Shown here piece by piece: positions 39,786-51,430 of a stretch of DNA of 64,000 bases (positions within the stretch are counted from its first letter, which is position 1; every line of letters begins with the position of its first letter). A program made the translations under genes and the position numbers. Source of the DNA: Pipra filicauda (Eukaryota > Chordata > Aves > Passeriformes > Pipridae); contig NW_024104424.1 in the NCBI RefSeq assembly GCF_003945595.2, forward strand, positions 883,528 through 947,527, given 5' to 3'. The notes under the pieces were generated by a model. That model made no database searches and had not been told where the DNA came from. It saw nothing but the letters and a program-made list of their open reading frames with translations.

Positions 39786-42700
39786 TAACAGACAACTGCC
39801 TGAGAGTTTTTTGTTAGCTTTCACCAGTTACTCCCAGTATCACAAAGCATCACAGAGCATTTGCGGCACAGCTCCAAATAGGAGCTCGATAAAGTGAAAG
39901 AAATAAAAATAAGACTGAAAGTAAAAACTCAACAAAATTATGAACATAGGATTCATGAAAAGTTTTTAGTGATGTAGAATTAAAAAAGATTTATTCTGTC
40001 AAAATAGGTGAAGACTTGTTAGATAAAACCCTAATATTTTGAAAATATATATATGTTAATTCTGCTCTGAAAAAACTTGCTAGGGGGAAGTCTTGTTATA
40101 GAGGAACTGCTTCCAGCTTTGGTGTTTTTAATGAAAGTTTATTTTGGGAGGAGGAAACAGGCCATCATACCCAGTATTGTAAAACTACATATTAGGCAGC
40201 CATGAATCCATAAAAATGGCTGAGTCTGCATCAGTCACTGATTCATTTTGGTGTGGAAACAAGTTTTAAAGGGGCATTTAAAAGGCCATGAGGTTTGTTT
40301 ATGAAGAGACAAAGTGCTAATCCTTCTAAACTGATAACAACAATGTATTTTAGGGCCAAGTAATACCTTGGCATTACCTTCTTTATGTACAAAGGATTTT
40401 TGAAAATGGAAATAACTGGAAATAGTTATTATGCTTCAGGTCTCCCAATTGAGAGTTAAAGCTGCAGGTGACGTTTCAATAGTTATGAATTATATAGTTT
40501 CAGTTAATTCATTTAAGGTCATGATGAACTCACAGCCTTTGGTAAGGAGACTTGAACCATCCAGAAAAAGATTGAATTACTTGTCTCATGGGAGGCTCTT
40601 CTGCTGGAGACTTAAGGCACTTGGGGGTCAATGTGGAGCAGCTTGGACAATGTCCTCCTGGCTTTGCCCCAAACCATCAAACCCTTTTCACTGGTTTTCA
40701 TTGCCAGCACTTGCTTAACCTTCACCAGTCCTAAGATGCGCAAAGCCAAATAAAAAGAGAAAAACAGTCCAGAAGGGAAAAGATGACCAGATGTTTTGGT
40801 GAGGTTGGGATGATCCATTAAAAAAGAATTCTGTTTAGTTGCCATAAGCATAAAGACTGTTCTTGTGCATTGAAATACACCAGTTTTTGTTATCCCAGAC
40901 CTTTGTTCTTCCCTCTCGAACATATATATGTTTCTGAATCTGCACTCTACTTTTCTTTGCATCGTGGGTATAATGGAAAAGAAATAGTTTCTGGAAAATA
41001 CTTTCTTAAAGAGCAGCAAGCCTTGCAAGTTACTGATAGAGTGTCTGTCTGAAAGGATTCAGCCCTCATAGGACTGCTCCAAAATATTTTATATATTTTA
41101 TATTTTAAACAAGCTGGAGAATCCCTAACCCTCGAACATTAGTGTTTTTAACCCAGTTAATGGAAGGTATAGTTGCGGTTGTTAGTGGAGGTGTCTCAGA
41201 CTATGCAAATATCTGTATGTAAAGAAGCTCCTGCAAAAAAGTGCTTCCTTGGGTGTCATATCCTTCAGTTTCACTTTTGTTAGTAAATGAAAATTCAGTT
41301 TCAGATCAAAAACAAAGCATGTAATTCGTAAAGACTTTTATTCTGAACTGCCAAGCCCTCAAAATGCAAAGTTAAGAATGTAACAAATAATTCAGGAACA
41401 ACAGGCAGGATATGTTTGCATCTAGAGTACCAAAATTTGCTTGAGGAGCAAACTTGACACAAACAAAGCCTCAGTTAATTCATAATTAATTAAAGGTAAA
41501 CAGACTTATTTGTAAAATAAAATAATTCGGCTTCCTCAGGGCTACTTTCTGATGCCACTGATGTGTTGAGGAACCTTTCCTGAATTGTAGAGATTGTGCA
41601 CATTTAAGATCAACATGAGAAAAAACAGATTCTTGAAACAGATGACTGACTGAAATCGTGCCTTGGTACTCTCAGCTTCATTTCTCATCCCACACAGCAT
41701 GTGTTGAAGAACCTGTACGTGGGTTATGTACTTTTTTTTCGCATTTTGGACAGTTAGTTGGCTGTGCATCTTTTCATTTAGTAGGACTAGGCACATATTG
41801 GAATTGGAAACATGTCGGGATTGTGTAGTGAAGTCATATTTTAACCTAAGGGCACCTTGCTGAAGTTAAAAGGCACAGAGATAAGCATGCTAAACTGAGC
41901 ATGGGATGACGGACATAGGATGATACTGCAGGTAGTCACACAGGTGCAGAAAGAAGAGTTTTGTCCTCTGAATCAAGTCTGAGCTTATTCAACATAGAAG
42001 GAGACAGGCTGCCTCTTCCAAGGCAAAGCAAATTGCTCCTAATCCTATCTGATGATGCACCATCCTCTTGTAGCTTGCATTTCCTGCTGCACCTCTCTGT
42101 TGCCCTGGCGTGATTCCTGTGCTGCTTCAAGTTCCTTCAAAGATAGAAGAGTTTCAAGTTGCATGTCAGGGTGTGGAGGGCAAATATAAGTGAGTCTGTC
42201 AGGAAACAGTTCAGCCTCCTTAGTTGATAAGCAACACCAGCATGGCCTCACACACTTTTTGGTACTCAGCTTGTAAATTTTTTCAAAATTTGTACCTTAA
42301 GTGAATGGTTGTGTAAGTTCAGCAAACTGGTATTTGCTTCTTTTAATTCAGTTTTAAATGTAAGATGTAATGTTAAGTCATTATTTCTTACTTTAACAAA
42401 AGCTTTGCCTGTCTTCAGAACCTTATTATTTCCATGAGGTTCTGACTATTTCCATACGTAGTAACATATTGCAAGAACTACCCTTCTGCCAGAGCAATGT
42501 GAAGCACTCCAAGCTCAGATCACCAGGGCTTTAGAGAGTGCTGAGTGTGTTCCAGTTCTCAGAGATTTACAAGACTGGGAGTTTGAAAAGGTTCACCCTC
42601 ACAGGAAAATGCTGTTCCCACAACTGAAACTTGCCATGGATCTCCAGCAGAAGTGTGAGTTGAGTATGTTTGTACTGGCTTACTTTAAATATATGTGTGT

Positions 42701-44221
42701 AATTTCAGCTCAATTCCGTGCAGTTAATAGTGTACACAAATTTATTGGGTCTTGCAGCCCTGGTTGTTTTTCGAAGCTAAATAAGGTGCATTACAGTGGC
42801 ACTAAACCTGTTGCTGGAGGTAAAACCACATTGGCAGAAGAGAGCAGTGCTTTGCATTTGTATTTTCAGACTACTTCTGCTAAAGACAGGCTCTATCCTC
42901 TGTTGTTTTCAGAGAGACCCATTCCTGCTTGACAGAATGCTGCTCCTGGGACAGCTATAAATTAGTATAGTACATATGATAATGAAGAGGGGCAAGGGAG
43001 AGTAAAAGAGCTGAACAGGAAGGAAATTTACTGAGAGAAATAGAATTAGTGGGGCAAGAAGTAAGACAGTTCCTAAAGAATAAAAAAACTTGGCAGCATG
43101 TAAGCAGCATGTAAAGAATAACATGAGCACGTAAAAAATATTCGCTGTTTAGTAGTCAACCCTGGGCTGATGAAGAAATAGGTCAATAAGAGTGAGGAGA
43201 CATAAAGGAAAAAGAAGTCTTTTATGGTGTGAGTTTAACAATCTCACATCAAAAGAAAGTGGAATAATTTATACCCACCTTGTTCATATTTAAGGTTAGT
43301 TTGAACAGGTTTATTGATGCATCCATCTATGGTGCCAAAAAAAAATCCATCCTGTAGATCAAGGGTGTAGCAGATGTGCTCAGTCTTTTGCCTTCAAGGA
43401 TTGTTCTCTGAATGCTTGTAGTGGTTTATCTTGAATTGAACAGCTCATCTGCTCAGTGAAATAATTGATTACTCAGGTGAATCTCTCTCTGCTAAGCAGT
43501 AGAGAGGTCTACAAGCAGAGTGTCTGCAGAAAGGCAAACCTTCAGGCTGATTGTAATCCTTACAAGTCCGATATTCAAAAACTGAGATTATTTCCCCAAG
43601 AAGACATCTTTGGACTTCATCAAGGCAGGAAAATTCAAATACAAACAGATAAAATATTTTCCCTTTTTCTTGGGCTGTTTTATTTATTTATTTTGAAGTA
43701 GATTTTTAGAAACTAAGTGAAATTATGGTTTTATGACAAGCTTGCCACAGTTCTTTTTAAAATCAAATTTAAACAAAGAATTGACTGATTGAGAATGTTA
43801 AGCTGTGTTTTGAAGGAACTAGAACATCATCATCTCAGCGTGGTAAGATAAAGTACAGACGTGTGTAGCAAAATGTTCCTTGTTCCATTTTGGAATTAGT
43901 TTTAAAAAGATAGATTGTTGTGTTATCCTTGTCTGAAGAAGTTTTAGAAAAATTATATGTTATCTGTTGAAGTAGAGAGGTTTCCCCCCCTTTATGCAGA
44001 TAGGGATATTTGAATTATACAAGTGCAATTCCTAGTCTTTTTTTTTCCCAATGGCAGAGTTTGGCCCATTACACACTTCCAAACAATTCAACTGCAGCAT
44101 TTCCTTCCTGGTTTTGGAAATGTGAATAAAACCATATATTTCCCGTTTCTTGACTGTTTTGGCATCCCTCCCTGAAAAGGGAGGAAAAGCCTTATAAAGT
44201 TTCCTTTAGACCCAAAAATCA

Positions 44222-44720
44222 GAAACATCTGCTGCAGCCACACACAGCACAGGGAAACAGCATCTCACTGGGGTGGGTGCCCACAGTGGGTCTGTGGGAT
44301 GGCCAACATCCTATATGGCCCTTAGTGGGAAGGGGAGATGCCACCCTGGAGTCCCCAGGGCTGAGAAAAGGGATGAGCAGAGCAGGGATACCTGGAGGAG
44401 CACATTGTGCTCTGGCAGGGAAGAAGCACCAGAGCTGAAGTGCTCCCAGTGGTGTTTATGGGACAAAATCCAACCCTCGAGCTCAGTAAATGCAGCTGCT
44501 TGGTAGGGAGGGTGGCTGGGAGTGAGGAGGGGCTGTGCACTCCCCTCCTCTCCCCCCAGGAAGGAGCTGTGGTTGTTTCAGGTGAGACCTGGGGAGAAAG
44601 CCACAGCACATTCTCTCAGAGAGCCACTCACCTGCTCCTCCAGCACAGCCCTGGAGCTCCAGTGCCTGCTGCAGCCTCAACCATATAGGAGGATGGCTGG
44701 ATGGAAGTTTTAGGCTGCCA
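44222..44720. other. GC-richer patch beside a CR1 end
   Basis: About 500 bp that is clearly richer in G and C than its surroundings, with GGAGG, CCCTGGAG and CAGCAC words but few CpGs, so it is not a CpG island. It holds a possible 22-bp microexon (44560-44581) between CTCCTCTCCCCCCAG and GTGAGACC. Open frames exist on both strands and none is recognised. It may be an old, unrecognised repeat or transcribed sequence. Confidence 0.4.
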
Positions 44721-44760
44721 GGCAAAGGAAGGCTTAAGACACAGAAGCACTAACATAAAA

Positions 44761-44822
44761 TTACAGAATTAGGGTTGGAAGGGACCTTAAAGATCATCTA
44801 GTTCTGACCTGACCACTATGAC
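44761..44822 (-). mobile_element. CR1 LINE 3'-terminal fragment (very short)
   Basis: ACAGAATTAGGGTTGGAAGG followed by GACCTTAAAGATCATCTAGT is nearly exact CR1 3'-end sequence in reverse complement. Similarity fades after about 60 bp, so this is a severely 5'-truncated copy. Its 3' end faces the GC-rich patch at 44.2-44.7 kb. Confidence 0.85.
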
Positions 44823-46282
44823 CGGAGTCTATACTCCCCTCATGCCTTTGAAGATAATGTGAATTTATTCAGACTTAATTCTTATTAGATTATATTTTTT
44901 TTATCCTGAGAAAACTAAAAGGCCACAAAATATTTTTAAGACTTATGAGAACATGAGAAGAAAGCTAATTGTCCAAAAATCAAATGATTGCATTACTAAA
45001 TTCAGATTATGCTGAACATTAAACAGCCAAATGTTAGTGCTCTTTCTCTTTCAAGGCCCTGATGCCTAAACAAATTATGGCAGTTGCAAAAATTGCTGTG
45101 TTTCAGTGGCCCCACCAACTGTCCATGTGCTGGTGCAAAGCAATGCATTCCCTTTTAAACCCCAAAGAAAAAGGATTATTTTAGCCTGTATTAGCTTATT
45201 TTTGCTGAAGGTGTGCACAGGGACAGAGGGGTTTCAGTTGACTTGTAATTTGTTAAGCTATGAATGAATGGAACTTAGCTGAGAACCTCAGTCACACCCA
45301 CGCACAGTAGACCATTTGGAACTAATGAAATGAAAGCCATGAAGAGAGAAGGGCACTTTGAAAACACAAGACTCTCTCAGGACTGATGGGTTTAGTTCCC
45401 TCCTTTGCTGGGGGGGGTATTCTCTCTTGTGTGGCAGAGGGCATATTGCTTGTTTTCTTTGCCTCCGTTTCATGTCATATAAAAGCAAGGATGACAAATG
45501 ACACTTTTGTGTTTCAATTGGAGTGTTTGGGGGATAGATGCATTGAGGGCTGTAAATGCCTAGGTGACTATAAACTCTAAGAATAAGCTGCCAAAACCAG
45601 GTACCTTAAACTACGTAAGCCTAGCCAAGCCTCCACTAATGAATGTGAAACCCTACTTAGATATATCAACTCTTGGGGGCAAGAGAAGGACAAAAAACCC
45701 CTCAGATCTCATGAGATCACTGAGCCTGGATGTTGTTCCCTGTGCTTGCACACACAATATCATCTTCTGTATTCCCCACTCACAGATGACATAAGGATTA
45801 AAAAGGAAAAATGAGCACTGTATATCTAGCATGTGAATTCTGCCAACATGTGATGCATTAAGATTCATCAAGTGTTTGAGGTCCAAGAGAGCACACTGAT
45901 ACGGAAGCCACATTAGATTTGATTATTAAATTACTTGAGAGATAGATGTAGGTATTAACACAGCACACCTGCAGTATTTCCCCATGCACTTTGATCTAGC
46001 AGATGATAATTTGTAATGGCATCACCTCAACCCCCGGTCCACCTGCAGTTTGTTAGGATGGAAGCCAAAATGCGTTCTGGGTCAGTTACTGGCAACAAAG
46101 ATGTCTGTCAAACAAACAAAAAATAGATCAACTGTCATCAGTAACCCTTTACCCAGTAAGTGCTGCCTTGTGAGGTGCTGCCCACTTGCTTCCACATCTG
46201 CATTAGAAATGTCTATGATGATTTCTTCCCTGTTCCCTTCCCAAGCTGTTCCCATGTGGTTTTTTGGCTTTTTGCATGCCAG

Positions 46283-46407
46283 CATTTGGAAGCACCACTA
46301 ATGACAGTGGATGCAGGGATGGTTTCTTGCTGGCATGGGCTGAGTGCCCACTGTTCAGGAGTGGTACTTCACCAGGCTGCAGCTGGCAGAAGAGTCTGGT
46401 GGAACAG
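46283..46407 (+). other. Candidate 125-bp exon with strong donor
   Basis: A T-rich stretch (TTTTTTGGCTTTTTGCATGC) ending in CAG (AG at 46281-46282) precedes, and GGAACAG|GTAAGAGG follows (donor after 46407). Two of the three forward frames are open across it, so a coding frame cannot be chosen. It could equally be a noncoding-RNA exon or a chance pairing of splice signals in one of the GC-richer patches. Confidence 0.18.
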
Positions 46408-48397
46408 GTAAGAGGGCCGCTCCTGAGTCCTCTTGTCTGGCGTCTTGGCAGGAGCAGCATCCAGGCTCATATCAGCTACTCAAGGATTTTAATTGGGAGT
46501 GAAGCCACTCAAGCTCATTAAACTGGTCTTAATTCATAGCTTAAAGGTAGCCAGTTTCCATTTAAAACCAGATATAAATATATGCACACAGTTTGACCCT
46601 GCTGAGTGCCTCGGGTTTTGCTTTCCGTCACAGAGCTTCCTGGGGGCTAGCCACCCTCCCAAGGGAGCCACCCTCCAAGGGTGAGGAAAGAGATGAAATT
46701 CCCACTGCAGAGTTTTTAACAGAATCCTTGGTCTGGGGAAAGATTTTTCTTTCTTTTAAAGGGAAAAGTTTTTTCTTTCCTTCCAAGGGAAAAGACAAAG
46801 CTCTGATGCCCCAGAGCCCTCCTGCTTTAGCCAAGACAAGTGTACAGCTTCAGCGAATGAAAAATGCTTTTGGTGAACCTCAGGACTCCTTGTTCTCCTG
46901 TCCTTCTATACTCTTTTTGTTGTGATATTGTTTTGGTTCTCTCCTACACTTCAGGAAACTAATAAGAAAAAGTTTCTATTGCCACACTGAGAGCAACCAG
47001 GGCTTTTCTTCTAAGTTCTGTGGAGGAAAACTTTCTACCTGTCTGCATACAGCTGGCAGCTTCTCTAAATTAAAGCAGAGGACCCTGAGGTAAGCACTGT
47101 GTTTCACTGACTATGCTCCTCACTGTGGCCTATGTTTTATTGGCAGCTTCTTTTTCCTTTTAACATTCTCATCCTCAGTTTCTTGCAAAGAGATGGGGTA
47201 TGGATACCATTTCCAAGTGACCATGTTACAAATTCCTCTCTTACTAAAGGCCGACAGTGATGTTTCTTCTTCTTTTGCACCAATAACAGTTCTTCAGGCG
47301 TGTATTTAAATATAAAACACTGGGTGGGATCTTTCACACAGTGTCTGGTGTGTGCAATATGCATGCACAGAATGGAAAATGGTCCTCAAGTCTGCTTTTA
47401 GTTCATGTGTGCACCTGCAAGGTATGGTAGATGGGAGTTTTATGCAGTTTTGGAGTGTGCTGTATGTCAGATCTTCTGAAAGTTCATGCTCTTTGATTTT
47501 TTTGTTCTTTCTTCACCTGGTTATGACGTAGTCATGCTTCAAATCTGAGAAATAAGAACAAAGCCTGTTCAGATGTATATCTACGTAACATTAATATTAA
47601 TATATATAGCTACTGTTAACAGTTCCTGCTCTGAAGACACCTGTTGCAAATACCGCTTTTAGAAAGCGTAATACTTGTTCACTAAAGGAGGCTCACCCTC
47701 AGCAGAACAAAATCAGAGGGAGAGAAATAAGCTTTCATCACTGTTCTTTATGGTGTTCACAGAGTCCTTTCCAATGTTGTCCAACCTGACAGTTGCAAAC
47801 ATTTCTCAGTATATTAAATTTTTAACCCACCAAAGTTCTGTTCTGTGCAGTAAGGTGTACGACTTTGGAATTTGCTGCTCATCTCAGAAAAAAAACTCAA
47901 ACCACCAAATAATAATAATTGTTGATTCCTATTAAGTAATAGTCAAAAAGAGAGACATTTTAAGGACACTGGCTTTATGATTTCCCAGGTTTTCGAGCCA
48001 TATAGGTAAACGGCAGAGAACTGAAAACATGCAGAGACTTAGAGTCAGGGGAACTACAGCCAAATATTATGATGACATCTTTCTCCTTCAGTCAGCACGT
48101 GTTAAATTAAGAACAAGGGTTGATAATATCCTTCAGGAAGGACATCTCTTCCTTCCCTGAAGCTATAAGATATATGACACCACCAGTGATGAATTCCTGG
48201 GGCCAAAGGAGAACAGAATGCCCTTGGATCTCCTGTTCTCCAGCGTCCCTAGGAATGGGCTCCCTGCCTTGTCTGTGTCATTGTCGAGACAAGTCTGAGG
48301 ATGCCTCTTGGTTTTCTTTAAGAACTTAAGTGATAAAAAGAGCATAAAGCAACTCCCCAGCTCCAGCTGTGGATCCATATTTGACAGAGCACAATGT

Positions 48398-48453
48398 ACC
48401 CGTGTACCCGTGTCCAGAATGGTCCACCCGTGTACCCGTGTCCAGAATGGTAC
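48398..48453 (+). repeat. 28-bp tandem duplication (2 copies) with CpG
   Basis: ACCCGTGTACCCGTGTCCAG begins each copy (48398 and 48426). Each unit itself contains two TACCCGTG-like sub-repeats. Only the last bases of the unit differ between copies. CpG is otherwise rare nearby. Confidence 0.93.
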
Positions 48454-48703
48454 AGCTTCCCAGCACAGTGGTACCCATTTATCAAAAGAAGCTATTCCAT
48501 CAAATAAAAATCCCAACGGATCTGACAACCACTTGGTGAGGGGGGGCGGGGGTGTGCCATAGCCAAAACTAGCAGCACATCAAGTGAAAGAGCTGATCAC
48601 AGCTACAGCCTAATTTCTGAAGAGTTCTCTGTTCACATCCCATTTTGAAATGAAAGGTTTGCTTTTACTCCTAAACAACAGTATTCCAGATTTTACACTA
48701 CAA

Positions 48704-49002
48704 TTAGAGCTGCACTGGCATTGCATGAAACTTCTCAGATAACCTATCAAAGTAGAAATACATTCCCACAGTGTCGGTGTGAATGAAGGAGCCTGTCTTT
48801 TTCTTTAGAAAAGGGTACAAGCTACCTTTTACAATGTACTTGTGCCTCAGTTTAAGGCAAATACAGAGAGCTAGGAGTCCTTTAAGGGTCTGGTATAGCT
48901 GGGTCCCATCAATGCCATCAGCAGTAATAAAAGAATCATGATCAATCGTTCTGTTCAGTGACAGCTTCTGGAAATGGTGAACCTCACCCAAAATTCTCTG
49001 CT
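48704..49002 (-). other. Candidate terminal coding exon (unidentified protein)
   Basis: On the minus strand an acceptor-like sequence, ATTTTCACTTACTTCTTAG, ends at 49003. An open frame of about 98 codons follows, ending at a TAA (48704-48706). Codon use looks coding-like, with many GAY, GGN and RNY codons. The predicted peptide is mixed and non-repetitive, with motifs such as LKLRHKYIVKGSLYPFLKK and FIHTDTVGMYFYFDRL. Upstream of the acceptor the frame turns AT-rich and hydrophobic, like intron. I do not recognise the protein. The whole open frame (139 codons) is about as long as the longest expected by chance in this window, and no matching upstream exon was found, so the call rests on the splice site and codon pattern alone. 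Confidence 0.3.
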
Positions 49003-49948
49003 CTAAGAAGTAAGTGAAAATATAGGTTATAAAAATAAAACATAGAAAAAAAGGCTTTCTTAGGTATTTCCAACAATTAATCAGCTGTGTTAAAGAAGTG
49101 AAAACAATCAAATTATAAGCCAAATTTATAACTGCAAAAAGGTTCTTTGTGTGGTTTATTCTGTGGATTGGTTACATAGTTTTATTTGAAATGGCTTATC
49201 TGCCTGCATGTGCTTTAATTGCAACTTTTTATTTCGAAAGTGTTTTTCTTTATGTTTCTTCTATGTCAGTTTTTACTGCCTTCAGCAGAGATGTGTAAAG
49301 CCTCTCTTAGATTCAGTATATGAATATACATATCGCACATCTATTTCGTGTAGAAGGCTAATTCAAAATGTGATTTTATTTTTAAGTGAGCATTTATGAC
49401 CTGCTTTATTTGCCTAAATTCATGACTTGTCAAGAGTATGTGAGGAGTATATATCACAAGCAATTATCTGACATACCCTCTTTCAGGGACATAAAGCAGA
49501 AGCAAGTCCAATCTTTGTTTAAAAACATCAAATTTTGACTGCTAAAGGAAAAAATTAAATGAAAATTTTTCTTTTGACTTTAACCAGTTACGTCTAATAC
49601 CTGGTGAACCCAGTGCAACTCATTGAGTGCTTGCAGAAATGCCTGGGCTGAGGCCCAGATATCCAAGTCCTTTCCAATAATTAGCCTCTCTTCTCTCACT
49701 CTACAATATTAGATCCACAGGGAGATAAAATGGGAGATTATGGCCAGTCCAGGCTAGTCTGTTTTAAGCATATCAGTAGGGCTCAGCAGAGAACCCCTCT
49801 GTGGGCCTGCATCTCACTAATTCACATCTGACACTTCTAAAACCAAGAAAAATCATCATTTACATTTTGGAATGCTAAACTTTTTCTTCAGAAGAGTATA
49901 GCTGCAGTAGCCTAAATGTTCTTCAGTTCCCACAGGCTCACAAAGGTC

Positions 49949-50020
49949 CTTGGGGTGTATGGAAGGGAACTGTGTCACTGGATTCTTGGGGTGTATGGAA
50001 GGGAACTGTGTCACTGGATT
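49949..50020 (+). repeat. Perfect 36-bp tandem duplication (2 copies)
   Basis: CTTGGGGTGTATGGAAGGGA begins each copy (49949 and 49985). The two 36-bp copies are identical, which implies a recent or actively homogenised duplication. Confidence 0.95.
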
Positions 50021-51295
50021 CATTTAGCAGCAAAAATAAGCTACTTGTAATTTCTAAAAGGTTACATTTACAGTGAAACAAACAAACAAACAAAAAAGAC
50101 AAATCATGAGGTTTTATTTGCAAACTAAACCACATCTAGATCTCAATGACCTTTTTCAACTGATATGAAAATACTTTGCTGGTATTATTAAGAGAATTTT
50201 TTTCTTAGTTAAGTGTGGATCATGTGAGCTTGTTGTTGCTCACAATACCAAGGTATAGTTGTCTGTGATTGGGCAGCATTTTGACCCCAAGGAAACTCAA
50301 ATTATCTCTTCAATTTTTGCAATGGTGATAGAAGACACTGCTGCAAAAGCAACTCTTTGTGAGTTTCTCCTCAAGTACCTGTAAATATTCTCCAGGATCT
50401 AGGAAGTCTAAGATGTAACATTCCCAGGGATACTTCCACCTGATTGTTGATGTATATTTGTGGAAGAGGGAATAATCTGTGACTTAAGAAAGGAAAAACA
50501 TTCTGGATTTTCCTCCACCTATGGATTGCAAAGTGTTGTAGTTGTTACTCTCACACTTGTGCTCATTTGGTTGCTCATGATGTGGCTCTGTAGAAAGGCT
50601 GAAATATATGTTGTGAAATAATGAAACTGAGATAATAATCTTGATAATCCTGCTGATTATGTCATTTCAGAATAAATTGAATAAAATTCCGGAAAATGCT
50701 GTGTTGGGAAGTCTTTTGACCAGGAGAAGGAGAAAACATTAAGCAGTGAGAGTCTCATTTTATTTGATCATTTTAATGATTTACCATTTCTTTGACTGAC
50801 TTTTATGACAACTTTGTCTTGGGTGTTAACTTTTTTTTAATTTATTTTTTTTATTATTTTTACATGTGGCACTATTTCCCTTTCAAAATGGGTTCTGAAT
50901 AGGGGTGGCTTTTCCCAATGTTCACTTTGTCAAATCAGCAGGAAAACTGAACTACAAGTTTCCTTTTCTAATTTATGATCATAGAATAATCTTCCTGAGC
51001 AAGGGAATAAAAGAAAGCATGATATGATTCATTTCAACTCACAGGCACTTCTAAAAATCATGGATATGACAGAGAGTGGTCATGTTCCTAAATTCCCAAA
51101 ACTGGGAGCTGAACTTTCTAGTTGGCCTTGTCAGAGGCCTTATTATTAGCTTACCTCATTCTTTATTTTTTAACATTTATATTTTGATAACTAACATATA
51201 TTAGAAGCTCCTTGTATGTTTTGGGAGACATTAGATTTTGTACTTGTGGCTGAAAGGACTCAGAAGTCAAAATTGGAGACCACCTTCAGAATGTT

Positions 51296-51430
51296 GTGAC
51301 TGTTCATCTCTTTTTATTTACTCATCTGTAAAATGAGGATTATCTTCTGATTTACTGTAACCAAAACCTATGGTTATGTGTAAAGTACATTGAGGACTTG
51401 GTTAGAACACTTTTATGCTCAGCAAATGCA
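51296..51430 (+). mobile_element. MIR-like ancient SINE remnant
   Basis: ACTCATCTGTAAAATGAGGA matches the conserved 3' part of MIR (CTCATCTGTAAAATGGGGAT). It is followed at fitting distance by GTGTAAAGTACATTGAGGA and a GCTCAGCAAATG-like end that resemble the MIR tail. MIR predates the amniote radiation, so only a diverged remnant is expected in a bird. Confidence 0.6.

Larger units (their letters stand above)
39786..48397. other. Noncoding DNA with GC-richer patches
   Basis: The stretch includes the tiny CR1 end at 44.76 kb and GC-richer patches at 44.2-44.7 and 46.26-46.47 kb. Frames at 40612-41028 (minus, 138 codons) and 42609-42932 (plus, 107 codons) are open but match no family I know. 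An imperfect pair of CTTTCNTT..AAGGGAAAAG words lies at 46747-46797. Confidence 0.55.

Noticed and set aside
39568..39897. Open frames on both strands around 39.6-39.9 kb
   Set aside because: They largely overlap the untranslated 3' region of a truncated CR1 copy.
40612..41028. 138-codon minus-strand frame
   Set aside because: Length is within chance for 64 kb of AT-rich DNA in six frames (a few frames over 120 codons are expected by my rough estimate), and no domain or splice signal supports it.
42609..42932. 107-codon plus-strand frame with coding-like codons
   Set aside because: No splice-site support or known motif. It also shows that coding-like appearance alone is weak evidence here.
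44222..44720. CpG island
   Set aside because: The patch is GC-richer, but CpG dinucleotides remain scarce.
50978..50995. GATCATAGAATAATC resembling a CR1 3' tail
   Set aside because: The following sequence does not continue as CR1.
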